A DNA stretch of 64,000 bases. It comes from Crossiella equi (GTDB taxonomy: Bacteria; Actinomycetota; Actinomycetes; Mycobacteriales; Pseudonocardiaceae). A model generated the notes under the pieces. The model had not been told where the DNA came from. It did no database searches and saw nothing but the letters and a program-made list of their open reading frames with translations. Position numbers and translations under genes: made by a program. Positions 55,213 to 62,868 of the stretch are shown one piece after another (the first letter of the stretch is position 1; each line of letters opens with the position of its first letter). The stretch lies in contig NZ_JAGIOO010000001.1 in the NCBI RefSeq assembly GCF_017876755.1, positions 1,364,001 to 1,428,000 of the forward strand, in the 5' to 3' direction.

Positions 55213-55333
55213 CAGGGCGAAGTTGTCGCGGCTCTCCAGGATGTGTGGCAGCTCGAAGTTGACGCCGTAGCCGGCGATCAGGGCCACGCGCTCCAGCACC
55301 GCGTCCCCGGGGTGCTCGACGCCGTGGTCAACG
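55162..55333 (-). other. Possible C-terminal gene remnant antisense to gap before protease copy 2
   Basis: On the minus strand an open stretch reads HPGDAVLERVALIAGYGVNF then ELPHILESRDNFALSPHN and TARRGEVVQAWR before a TAG at 55162-55164. The amino acid mix looks like real protein, unlike the usual arginine/proline-rich shadows here. The frame continues upstream only as antisense of the protease gene and has no start of its own. It may be the stump of a lost gene. I recognise no family and confidence is low. Confidence 0.25.
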
Positions 55334-55434
55334 GGTGAAAAACACGTACCCCTACGGATACCTACCCTGATTGTTCCGTTCTCCCGCCTGGCCGATCGTG
55401 ATCCGCAAGCGACTCCCCCTGCGAAGGAGTATCG

Positions 55435-56616
55435 ATGCGACACGGAAACCGGGTGGCACTGACCGCGCTGGGCACCCTGCTCACGCTCGCCGCGGCCGCC
55501 TCCCCCGCCCTCGCCGAGCCCGAGGGCCTGGTCCTCGGCGCGGCGAACCCCGTCCCGGGCAGCTACGTGGTCACGCTCAAGGACGGTGCCTCCTCCACCG
55601 GCCTGGCAGCGCGCTACGGCGGTTCGGTCACCACGCGGTACGAGGCCTCCCTGAACGGCTTCGCCGCCACCATGACCGAGCGCCAGGCCCGCAGGCTCGC
55701 CGCCGACCCCCGGGTGTCCACTGTGGAACAGGACGGCTACGCCAGCCTGGCCGGGGAGCAGCTCAACCCGGAGTGGGGCCTGGACCGCACCGACCAGCGC
55801 GACCTGCCGCTGGACAAGAAGTACAGCTACGGCAACGAGGGTGAGGGCGTCACCGCCTACGTCCTGGACACCGGCGTGCGGTTCTCGCACCAGGAGTTCG
55901 GCGGCCGGGCCAAGTCCGGCTACGACTTCATCGACAACGACGCCGACGCCAGCGACTGCCAGGGCCACGGCACGCATGTCGCGGGCACCGTGGGCGGCAC
56001 CAAGTACGGCATCGCCAAGAAGGTCAACCTGGTCGCGGTGCGCGTGCTGAACTGCCAGGGCTCCGGCCAGTGGTCCCAGATCATCGCGGGCATCGACTGG
56101 GTCGCCAAGAACGCCAAGAAGCCCGCCGTGGCCAACATGTCCCTGGGCGGCACCGGCTCCAACCAGTCCCTGGAGAACGCCGTCCGCAACGCCATCCGCA
56201 GCGGCGTGACCTTCGCCCTCGCGGCGGGCAACTCCGGCCAGGACGCCTGCGGCTTCACCCCGGCGCGGGTCTCCGAGGCGATCACCGTGGGCGCCACCCA
56301 GAACAACGACGCCCGCGCGGTGTGGCGTGGCGAGAGCGTGTCCAGCAACTGGGGCCGCTGCCTCGACATCTGGGCGCCCGGCACGAACACCGTGTCCGCC
56401 TCGCACACCAGCAACACCGGTACCGCGACCATGAGCGGCACCTCGATGGCCACCCCGCACGTGGCCGGGGTCGCCGCGCTCTACCTGAGCAAGAACCCGG
56501 GGGCGGGCAACCAGCAGGTCCGGGACGCGCTGGTGAACAACGCGACCCCGAACAAGCTGACCGGCATCAAGACCGGGTCGCCGAACACCCTGCTGTACAG
56601 CGGGTTCATCGGCTGA
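55435..56616 (+). CDS. Secreted S8 subtilisin-like serine protease, copy 2
   Basis: A 393 aa paralogue of the protease at 38985. It has a signal peptide (RVALTALGTLLTLAAAASPA), an I9 propeptide (GSYVVTLKD to RVSTVEQDGYASL) and a mature domain with Asp in YVLDTGVR, His in CQGHGTHVAG and Ser in SGTSMATPHVAG. The mature parts of the two copies share long stretches without change, for example NCQGSGQWSQIIAGIDWVAK and SGYDFIDNDADASDCQGHGT. Signal and propeptide have diverged. AAGGAG lies 6 bases before the ATG. Recent duplication or gene conversion across the NRPS region is likely. A terminator hairpin follows. Confidence 0.95.
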   Translation: MRHGNRVALTALGTLLTLAAAASPALAEPEGLVLGAANPVPGSYVVTLKDGASSTGLAARYGGSVTTRYEASLNGFAATMTERQARRLAADPRVSTVEQDGYASLAGEQLNPEWGLDRTDQRDLPLDKKYSYGNEGEGVTAYVLDTGVRFSHQEFGGRAKSGYDFIDNDADASDCQGHGTHVAGTVGGTKYGIAKKVNLVAVRVLNCQGSGQWSQIIAGIDWVAKNAKKPAVANMSLGGTGSNQSLENAVRNAIRSGVTFALAAGNSGQDACGFTPARVSEAITVGATQNNDARAVWRGESVSSNWGRCLDIWAPGTNTVSASHTSNTGTATMSGTSMATPHVAGVAALYLSKNPGAGNQQVRDALVNNATPNKLTGIKTGSPNTLLYSGFIG

Positions 56617-56628
56617 TCAGGGGGTAGG

Positions 56629-56660
56629 CGGCGGGGGTCGTTCGCGGACGACCCCCGCCG
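56629..56660. terminator. Bidirectional hairpin between protease copy 2 and lectin gene
   Basis: CGGCGGGGGTCGT at 56629-56641 pairs perfectly with ACGACCCCCGCCG at 56648-56660 around TCGCGG. It lies between two convergent stop codons (56616 and 56668) and can end transcripts from both sides. Confidence 0.75.
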
Positions 56661-56667
56661 TCGTTCC

Positions 56668-57183
56668 TCAGCCCTGGCTGACCGCGCCGGCCCCGGCCGG
56701 GACGTCCCACTTCTGGGAGGCGTCCTCGGCCGAGCACGGCTTCAGGATGACCTGGGCGATCCCGGCGTTGCGGGAGGCCACGCACAGGTTGGTGTCCTTG
56801 AGCCCGATCTGCTTGGCCGCACCGGTGCCCTGGGGCAGGGTGAACAGGGTGCGGTCCGGGCCGCACGGCACCGAGCGCAGCCCGACACCCTGGATCGCGA
56901 TCGGCGCGCCCAGACAGCCGTCCTCGACCGCGCCGGAGCGCAGCCGCACCGCGCTGCCCTCGGGGTTGGCCGGGGCGATGGTCCACTTCTGGGCCGCGCC
57001 GCCGTCGCACGGGAAGTTCAGGATCGAGTGCCCCACCTCGCCGGGCTGGGTCACGCACACCTTGGCCGCGGCGGCCGTGGGCTCGGCCTGCGCGCCGAGC
57101 GCGCCGCCCGCCATGGACACGGCCGCCAGCACGGACACCGCGGCCACTCGACCGATGGTGCCCGCACGCCTCGTCGTAGTCAT
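56668..57183 (-). CDS. Secreted ricin-type beta-trefoil lectin domain protein
   Basis: A 171 aa secreted protein. The signal peptide (RRAGTIGRVAAVSVLAAVSM, cleavage near AQA-EP) is followed by one beta-trefoil of about 135 residues with QKW motifs at FPCDGGAAQKWTIAPAN and KPCSAEDASQKWDVP, and NLCVASRNAG between. Paired cysteines in each lobe are typical. No catalytic domain is fused, so it probably binds glycans by itself. The ATG at 57181-57183 has GGAAGGTG just upstream. Confidence 0.85.
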   Translation of the reverse strand: MTTTRRAGTIGRVAAVSVLAAVSMAGGALGAQAEPTAAAAKVCVTQPGEVGHSILNFPCDGGAAQKWTIAPANPEGSAVRLRSGAVEDGCLGAPIAIQGVGLRSVPCGPDRTLFTLPQGTGAAKQIGLKDTNLCVASRNAGIAQVILKPCSAEDASQKWDVPAGAGAVSQG

Positions 57184-57337
57184 AACACCTTCCGGGGACT
57201 TGTCGTTGCGACCTGAGCGAGGGCCCTCGGCACCGATGCTCCCAGTACTCGGTATGCACGTCTCGCCGCATCAACGAACTCGCTCCGGTTCAACGACCGT
57301 GAAGTGACCGGCGGATATCCGACAAACCCCTTGCCAA

Positions 57338-57365
57338 GGTGACGGTGGGTAGCCCCACCGTCACC
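57338..57365 (-). terminator. Hairpin terminator after MBL-fold hydrolase gene
   Basis: GGTGACGGTGGG at 57338-57349 pairs perfectly with CCCACCGTCACC at 57354-57365 around a four-base loop, 23 bases beyond the stop of the minus-strand hydrolase gene. The rest of the gap 57184-57387 holds the lectin promoter and no gene. Confidence 0.65.
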
Positions 57366-57387
57366 CGAACCAGACATATCCCCCGGC

Positions 57388-58017
57388 TCAGTGCCCCCGG
57401 GTGATCCACTCCTGGAGGTTCGGCGCCTCGGCGCGGATCGTGGTGCTCGCGCCGTGCCCGGTGTGCACGGTGGTGTCCAGGGGCAGGCTGAGCAGCCGGT
57501 CCCGGATCGAGCCGATGATCACGTCGAAGCTGCTGAAGGACCGTCCGGTGGCGCCCGGACCGCCCTGGAACAGGGTGTCCCCGGTGAACACCACGGACAG
57601 GTCCGGCACGTGGAAGCAGCAGGCCCCGGGGGCGTGGCCCGGGGTGTGCAGGACGTGCAGCGCGGTGCCCGCCACCTCGATGACCTGGCCGTCCCGCAGC
57701 TCGCCGTCCGGGTCGCGGTCAGGGTGGGTCAGGCGCCACACCGGCAGGTCGTCGGGGTGCAGCAGCACCGGGGCGCCGGTGGCCTCGGCCAGCTCCGGGG
57801 CGTAGCGGATGTGGTCGTCGTGGGCGTGCGTGGCCAGCACCGCCGCGACCCGGCGGCCGCCGACCAGCTTGAGGATGGCCTCCACGTCGTGCGGGGCGTC
57901 CAGCACCACGCACTCGGCGTCATCGCCCAGCACCCAGACGTTGTTGTCCACGTCGAAGGTCTGGCCGTCCAGGCTGAACGTGCCGGAGGTGACGCCGTGG
58001 TCGATCCGGACCGACAT
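57388..58017 (-). CDS. MBL-fold hydrolase of mycothiol-dependent formaldehyde pathway
   Basis: A 209 aa metallo-beta-lactamase-fold hydrolase. The metal-binding motif is ATHAHDDHI (about residues 63-71), with further ligands in HTPGHAPGACCFH, FTGDTLFQGGPGATGRS and the C-terminal HTGHGASTTI, the glyoxalase II-like pattern. It follows the mycothiol-dependent formaldehyde dehydrogenase gene with a TGATG stop-start overlap. This pairing is frequent in actinobacteria, where it is thought to hydrolyse the S-formylmycothiol product or a related thioester. The specific reaction is inferred from the pairing. Confidence 0.88.
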   Translation of the reverse strand: MSVRIDHGVTSGTFSLDGQTFDVDNNVWVLGDDAECVVLDAPHDVEAILKLVGGRRVAAVLATHAHDDHIRYAPELAEATGAPVLLHPDDLPVWRLTHPDRDPDGELRDGQVIEVAGTALHVLHTPGHAPGACCFHVPDLSVVFTGDTLFQGGPGATGRSFSSFDVIIGSIRDRLLSLPLDTTVHTGHGASTTIRAEAPNLQEWITRGH

Positions 58018-59102
58018 CAGAGCACCACCACCGAGCGCAGCACGCCGCCGGAGTGCATCTTCTCGAAGGCGGCCTCCACGCCGTCCAGCGGGATCTCCTC
58101 GGTGATGAAGGCGTCCAGGTCCAGGCGGCCCTGCTGGTACAGGTCGACCAGCATCGGGAAGTCGCGGCTGGGCAGGCAGTCGCCGTACCAGGAGGACTTG
58201 AGCGCGCCGCCGCGCGAGAACAGGTCGATCAGCGGCATGTCCAGGGTCATGTCCGGGGTCGGCACGCCGACCAGCACAACCGTGCCCGCCAGGTCGCGGG
58301 CGTAGAAGGCCTGCTTCCAGGTCTCCGGGCGGCCGACGGCGTCGATCACCACGTCCGCGCCGAACCCGCCGGTCAGCTCCTGGACCGCGGTGACCACGTC
58401 GGACTCCTTGGCGTTGACGACGTGCGTGGCGCCGAAACCCTTGGCCAGCTCCAGCTTGCGCGGGTCGGTGTCCACCGCGATCACGGTGTGCGCCCCGGCC
58501 AGCACGGCCCCGGCGATCGCGCCGTCGCCGACCCCGCCGCAGCCGATGACCGCGACCGAGTCACCGCGCCCGACCCCGCCGGTGTTGATCGCCGCGCCGA
58601 TACCGGCCATCACACCGCAGCCGAGCAGGCCGACCGCGGCCGGGCGGGCCGAGGGGTCGACCTTCGTGCACTGGCCCGCGTGCACCAGCGTCTTGTCCGC
58701 GAACGCGCCGATGCCCAGCGCCGGGGACAGCGGGGTGCCGTCGGTCAGGGTCATGGGCTGGGCGGCGTTGAACGTGTTGAAGCAGTACCAGGGGCGGCCC
58801 CGGCGACAGGCGCGGCAGCTGCCGCAGACCGCGCGCCAGTTCAGCACGACGAAGTCGCCGGGCGCGACGTCGGTGACGCCCTCGCCGACCGCCTCCACCA
58901 CACCCGCGGCCTCGTGGCCGAGCAGAAAGGGGAACTCGTCGTTGATGCCGCCCTCGCGGTAGTGCAGGTCGGTGTGGCACACGCCGCAGGTCTGGACCTT
59001 CACCACGGCCTCGCCGGGCCCGGGGTCGGGTACCACGATCGTCACCAGCTCGACCGGTGCCTGCTTGCTCCTGGCGATGACGCCGCGGACCTCCTGAGCC
59101 AC
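58017..59102 (-). CDS. mscR: S-(hydroxymethyl)mycothiol dehydrogenase
   Basis: A 361 aa zinc-dependent class III-type alcohol dehydrogenase that oxidises the formaldehyde-mycothiol adduct with NAD and also reduces S-nitrosomycothiol. Catalytic zinc ligands are in [14 protein letters not shown] and [14 protein letters not shown]. The structural zinc cysteines are in [19 protein letters not shown]. The cofactor motif is [13 protein letters not shown], with Asp in [19 protein letters not shown] and the [17 protein letters not shown]-terminal segment are typical of MscR. The GTG at 59102 has GGAGGAG 5 bases upstream. Presence of this gene supports a mycothiol-using actinomycete. Confidence 0.93.
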   Translation of the reverse strand: MAQEVRGVIARSKQAPVELVTIVVPDPGPGEAVVKVQTCGVCHTDLHYREGGINDEFPFLLGHEAAGVVEAVGEGVTDVAPGDFVVLNWRAVCGSCRACRRGRPWYCFNTFNAAQPMTLTDGTPLSPALGIGAFADKTLVHAGQCTKVDPSARPAAVGLLGCGVMAGIGAAINTGGVGRGDSVAVIGCGGVGDGAIAGAVLAGAHTVIAVDTDPRKLELAKGFGATHVVNAKESDVVTAVQELTGGFGADVVIDAVGRPETWKQAFYARDLAGTVVLVGVPTPDMTLDMPLIDLFSRGGALKSSWYGDCLPSRDFPMLVDLYQQGRLDLDAFITEEIPLDGVEAAFEKMHSGGVLRSVVVL

Positions 59103-59242
59103 GTTGCTCCTCCTCCGGTGCAGGTCTGGGGGGTGGTTCTGGTGTGCACGGTTGCAGACATGCGCATGATTCGCACGCCCCGGACGACAGCGTCAGCCGA
59201 GTGGATCAATCGCCTGACCGGTGGAAGGACACGCGTTGATGC

Positions 59243-59250
59243 AATCGATT
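59243..59250. promoter_or_regulatory. Candidate LacI-type operator
   Basis: AATCGATT is a perfect palindrome within TGCAATCGATTTCG (59240-59253), in the 226-base gap between mscR and the LacI gene. A central CG flanked by A/T-rich half-sites is the LacI-family pattern. It lies about 80 bases before the LacI gene in unusually AT-rich DNA, which probably also holds the promoter. Confidence 0.5.
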
Positions 59251-59328
59251 TCGCCAAGTTTCTTTCTTATTTCGCGATTCGGTCAATAAGGTGTCCCGGG
59301 GGACAGCAGGCAGCAAGGGGTCAGATAC

Positions 59329-60315
59329 GTGGCGACGATCAGTGATGTAGCCGCTCGGGCAGGGGTGTCCACCGCGACGGTCTCGCGGGCGCTCAACGGC
59401 AAGTCCACCGTGGACCCGGAGCTGGTCTCCCGGGTGCGGGCGGCGGCGAAGGAGTTGGGCTACCGGCCGAACGGTCTCGCCAGGAATCTGCGCCGTCAGG
59501 AAACCGCGGTGCTGGCGCTGATCATCTCGGACGTGGAGAACCCCTTCTTCACCGCGATCGCCCGGGGTGTGGAGGACACCGCGCAGGCGGGCGGCTACCA
59601 GGTCGTGCTGTGCAACTCCGACGAGAACGCGGACAAGGAGCGCCGCTACGTCGAGGTGGCGCTGAGCGAGCGCGCGGCCGGGGTGATCGTCTCACCGTCG
59701 GGCCTGCCGGGAGCGCTGGACCCGCTGTTCGACTCGGGCACGCCGGTGGTCGCGGTGGACCGGCGGGTACCGGACCGGGCCTGCGACATGGTCCTGGTGC
59801 ACAGCCGCCTGGCCGCCCGCCAGGCCACCGAGCACCTGCTGGAGAACTACCGGCGAGTGGCGGTGCTCAGCGGCCCGGAGGGCGTGCCGACAGCCGACGA
59901 CCGGGTGGCGGGCTACCGCGACGCCCTGGCCGGGGCCGGTCGGGGCGAGGGCCTGGTGCGGCGCGCGGAGTACCGGGCGGCGGGTGCGGAGGTGGCGGCC
60001 ACGGAGCTGCTGTCCGGCCCGGACCGCCCGGACGCGCTGCTGGTCGGCAACAGCGCGATGGCCGTCGGTGTGCTGGGTGCGATGCGCGCGCTGGGCCTGC
60101 GCGCCGGGGCGGACGTCGGTCTGGTCTCCTTCGACGACGCGCCGTGGACAACGCTGGTGGACCCGCAGCTGAGCGTGGTGGCCCAGCCCGCGTACCAGAT
60201 CGGCGTGCAGGCCACCCGCCTGCTGCTGGCGCGGTTGACCGAACCGGGGCGGCAGCCCAGCACGGTGACCCTGGACGCGCGGATCATCGTGCGGGGCAGC
60301 TCGCTCCGGTCCTGA
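59329..60315 (+). CDS. LacI-family transcriptional regulator
   Basis: A 328 aa regulator from the GTG at 59329 (AAGGGG about 8 bases upstream). The HTH and hinge (residues 2-60) read TISDVAARAGVSTATVSRAL and ELGYRPNGLARNLRRQETAV. The periplasmic-binding-like domain has LIISDVENPFFTAIARGVED, VVAVDRRVPD, RVAVLSGPEGVPTADDRVAG and VGLVSFDDAPWTTLVDPQLS. It is probably a sugar-responsive repressor. Its target may be the convergent glycosidase-like gene, whose stop directly abuts its own (TGATCA at 60313-60318), or a distant operon. The operator candidate upstream suggests autoregulation. Confidence 0.9.
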   Translation: MATISDVAARAGVSTATVSRALNGKSTVDPELVSRVRAAAKELGYRPNGLARNLRRQETAVLALIISDVENPFFTAIARGVEDTAQAGGYQVVLCNSDENADKERRYVEVALSERAAGVIVSPSGLPGALDPLFDSGTPVVAVDRRVPDRACDMVLVHSRLAARQATEHLLENYRRVAVLSGPEGVPTADDRVAGYRDALAGAGRGEGLVRRAEYRAAGAEVAATELLSGPDRPDALLVGNSAMAVGVLGAMRALGLRAGADVGLVSFDDAPWTTLVDPQLSVVAQPAYQIGVQATRLLLARLTEPGRQPSTVTLDARIIVRGSSLRS

Positions 60316-62133
60316 TCACCAGTTCGCCGGGCACCAGCTCCGGGACCGTTCGCCACGCGGGGTCGCCTCGACGCAGCCCCGGGTGAAGTCCGCGCGCACG
60401 GTCAGCAGACCGCCGCCGAACTCGCTCTCCTGCACCCGGGGATCGTCGTCGACCCACCGGAACCCGGTCATCGGCTCGGCCCCGGCCAGGCGGTGCAGCG
60501 GGGAGAAGAAGCGGTGCAGCTCGGCGATGCGCTCGCCGTCCTGCCGGAGCTGCTGGCGGTCCAGCACCAGGTTGGGCGGGCTGAGGTTGACCAGGGCGAG
60601 CAGGACGCGGTCGCGGGCCCGCTCCGGCACCTTGGACAGCGGGAGCTCCCAGCGGTCGGTGCTGACCAGGGCGTCGTGCAGGACGGTCTGGTACAGCGGT
60701 ACGCGCACCGAGGGGTCGAACAGGAACCGGCCCAGGTCGGCCGGGAGCTGGACGGGCTTGAAGAAGAACCCGGGCCGCGCGGGCGGGTGGTAGCCGCCCC
60801 AGGTGCCGGGATCGCGTTCGGCCGCCCACAGTCCGTCGGTGACCGGGGTGGCCGAGCCGTGGTTGAACGCCAGCACGTCCGCGGCCCAGCCGTTCGCCGA
60901 CTCCGAGCCGAGCACCAACCCACGGTCTGCCAGGTAACCCATGCGCCGCAACCGGTTCTGGCGGTCCTGCTCGGCGGTCATGGGGTGGCTCGGCGAGTGG
61001 TCGGTGAACAGCTCGCCCGCCGCGTCCACGTCCAGGAAGTAGCTGTCCGCGCCGTTGCGCGTCCACTCGTCCACGCGCTGGGCGTAGACCTCGCGGGACA
61101 GCGCGGCGGTGCTGAGGTAGCAGCCCCGGCCGCCGAAACCGGGCTGGACACTGCCGTCCGCACGGCGCACGCAGCCCTCCGGCCAGAGCGTGCCGGGCCA
61201 CTTCGAGCCGGGGTTGTCGGCGGTCTCGGGGTCCTGGGCGTTGTCCCAGGAGTCGTACGGGCCCACCAGGTAGCCCGCGGCCTGTGCCGCGGCCACGGCC
61301 TCCTTCGACATCGGCGAGCCGTCCGCGTCGTAGCCCAGCCACAGCCGGTCCAGACCCAGCTCCCGGAGCCGTGCGACGGTCGCCGGGTCCCGGCCATCAC
61401 CCCAGGTGTAGGCGTGCAGCGCGCCGAGCAGGCCCTCGGTCCTGGGGTAACGCGCGATCTTCTCGCGCAGCGTGGTGCGCTTGCCCAGCGCGGCACGGTA
61501 GTCCTTCGCGGCGGCGACCGGCGACCCGTCGGTGATGCCCAGGTCCACCGAGTACACCGGGGTGTCCTTGCCGAAGGTGTGCTCGGCGGTGGCGCGCAGC
61601 CGACCGTCCACAGCGGACACGGCGAGCGTGGTGCCGATGTCCTCGCGCACCAGGTAGCTCACCCCCCGGTGGCCGATTGTGTTGCCCCAGAAGGGCAGCG
61701 TCAGCCCGCCGACCACGTCGACCGTGCCGAGCCGGTCCGCCCACCAGGTGTCGGTGACCGGTACGGACAGGCCCTCGCCGCGCGGCAGCGCCAGCCGGGT
61801 GCTGCCCGGGTCGGCCCCGGAGACCGGCCAGCGCAGGCTACCGCGTCCACAGTGGACGCTGACGCGCAGCCTGCCGTCCACCGGACCGGCCGTGACGCGG
61901 CAGTCCCGGTCGGGGTACTCCCAGGACGCGCTGTCCCCGTGCCGGGTGAGCCCGGTCACCCGGCCGAGGTCCGGCACCCCGGCGGAGAGGACCACCGAGC
62001 TGGTCGTCTCCAAAGTGGACGGCCGCACCGCCACCAGCTCGCCGGACAGCCAGAACTCGACCCGGTCCGGCGGGTGCGGCACGGGCAGGTTGACCAGCAG
62101 GGCGGCGGCCACCCCCAGCAGAACGATCTTCAT
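60316..62133 (-). CDS. Secreted glycoside hydrolase-like protein (possibly GH101/GH129-like)
   Basis: A 605 aa protein. The N-terminus KIVLLGVAAALLVNLPVPHP is a signal peptide or anchor. A beta-sandwich domain follows to about residue 200. Then comes a barrel-like catalytic region: LDRLWLGYDADGSPMSKEAV, YLVGPYDSWDNAQDP, GADSYFLDVDAAGELFTDHS, GLVLGSESANGWAADVLAFN and RPGFFFKPVQLPADLGRFLF. The Asp in FLDVD and the Glu in GSESANG are the likely nucleophile/acid pair, an arrangement seen in GH101/GH129-type enzymes. The family is a tentative match. The ATG at 62133 is used. It is divergent from the response regulator gene (66 bases). Confidence 0.7.
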   Translation of the reverse strand: MKIVLLGVAAALLVNLPVPHPPDRVEFWLSGELVAVRPSTLETTSSVVLSAGVPDLGRVTGLTRHGDSASWEYPDRDCRVTAGPVDGRLRVSVHCGRGSLRWPVSGADPGSTRLALPRGEGLSVPVTDTWWADRLGTVDVVGGLTLPFWGNTIGHRGVSYLVREDIGTTLAVSAVDGRLRATAEHTFGKDTPVYSVDLGITDGSPVAAAKDYRAALGKRTTLREKIARYPRTEGLLGALHAYTWGDGRDPATVARLRELGLDRLWLGYDADGSPMSKEAVAAAQAAGYLVGPYDSWDNAQDPETADNPGSKWPGTLWPEGCVRRADGSVQPGFGGRGCYLSTAALSREVYAQRVDEWTRNGADSYFLDVDAAGELFTDHSPSHPMTAEQDRQNRLRRMGYLADRGLVLGSESANGWAADVLAFNHGSATPVTDGLWAAERDPGTWGGYHPPARPGFFFKPVQLPADLGRFLFDPSVRVPLYQTVLHDALVSTDRWELPLSKVPERARDRVLLALVNLSPPNLVLDRQQLRQDGERIAELHRFFSPLHRLAGAEPMTGFRWVDDDPRVQESEFGGGLLTVRADFTRGCVEATPRGERSRSWCPANW

Positions 62134-62157
62134 GTCGGCCACCGTGCCGGGTCCTGA

Positions 62158-62174
62158 TGAGAGTCCGGTGAGAA
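62158..62174 (+). promoter_or_regulatory. Direct repeat with 11-bp period before response regulator gene
   Basis: TGAGAG at 62158-62163 and TGAGAA at 62169-62174 are direct repeats spaced by one helical turn, 26 bases before the response regulator start. OmpR/PhoB-type regulators bind such tandem half-sites, so this may be an autoregulatory site that also affects the divergent glycosidase-like gene. Confidence 0.4.
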
Positions 62175-62199
62175 CGGTGTCGCTACCATCGGCGGCGTC

Positions 62200-62868
62200 A
62201 TGCGGATTCTCGTGGTCGAGGACGACACCGCCGTGCGCACGGCGGTGGAGCTGGCGCTGGCCGGGGCCGGGCACGACGTGCGCGCGGTCGCCGACGGCGG
62301 CCTGGCGCTGGCCGAGATCGCGGACTGGCGCCCGGACCTGGTGGTGCTGGACCTGCTGATGCCCTTCACCGACGGCCTCACGGTCTGCCGCAGGCTGCGC
62401 TCGGCCGGTGACCCCACCCCGGTCCTGGTGCTCACCGCACGCGACTCGGTGGCCGACCGGATCGAGGGCCTGGACGCGGGCGCCGACGACTACCTGGTGA
62501 AACCGTTCGACCTGCACGAGCTGCTGGCCCGCGTGCGCGCGCTGCTGCGGCGCGCCTACCCGGCCGACCCGGCGGTGCTGCGGCACGGTGACCTGGTGGT
62601 CGACACCGGGGCGCACACGGTGCACCGGGGCGGTCGCGCCGTGCACCTGAGCCGCACCGAGTTCGCCCTGCTGGAGGTGCTCGCGCGGCACGCCGGGCAG
62701 GTGCTCACGCGGGAGGCCATCATCGAGCACGTGTGGGGGCCCGGACTGTCCACGTCGAACTCGCTCGCGGTGTACATCCGCTATCTCCGGCGCAAGCTCG
62801 AAGCCCCGGATGAGACACCGTTGGTGCACACCGTGCGCGGACTCGGTTATCGACTGGGTGACGCATGA
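62200..62868 (+). CDS. OmpR/PhoB-family response regulator
   Basis: A 222 aa two-component regulator. The receiver domain (1-115) has the acidic pair in VVEDDTAV, the phosphoacceptor Asp in LVVLDLLMPF (about residue 50), Thr in VLTARDS and Lys in YLVKPFDL. The winged-helix domain (about 128-220) reads VHLSRTEFALLEVLARHAGQ, LTREAIIEHVWG and VYIRYLRRKLEAPDE with HTVRGLGYRL. It overlaps its histidine kinase gene by ATGA. The layout resembles the MprA/TcrA group of actinobacteria; the signal is unknown. Confidence 0.95.
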   Translation: MRILVVEDDTAVRTAVELALAGAGHDVRAVADGGLALAEIADWRPDLVVLDLLMPFTDGLTVCRRLRSAGDPTPVLVLTARDSVADRIEGLDAGADDYLVKPFDLHELLARVRALLRRAYPADPAVLRHGDLVVDTGAHTVHRGGRAVHLSRTEFALLEVLARHAGQVLTREAIIEHVWGPGLSTSNSLAVYIRYLRRKLEAPDETPLVHTVRGLGYRLGDA

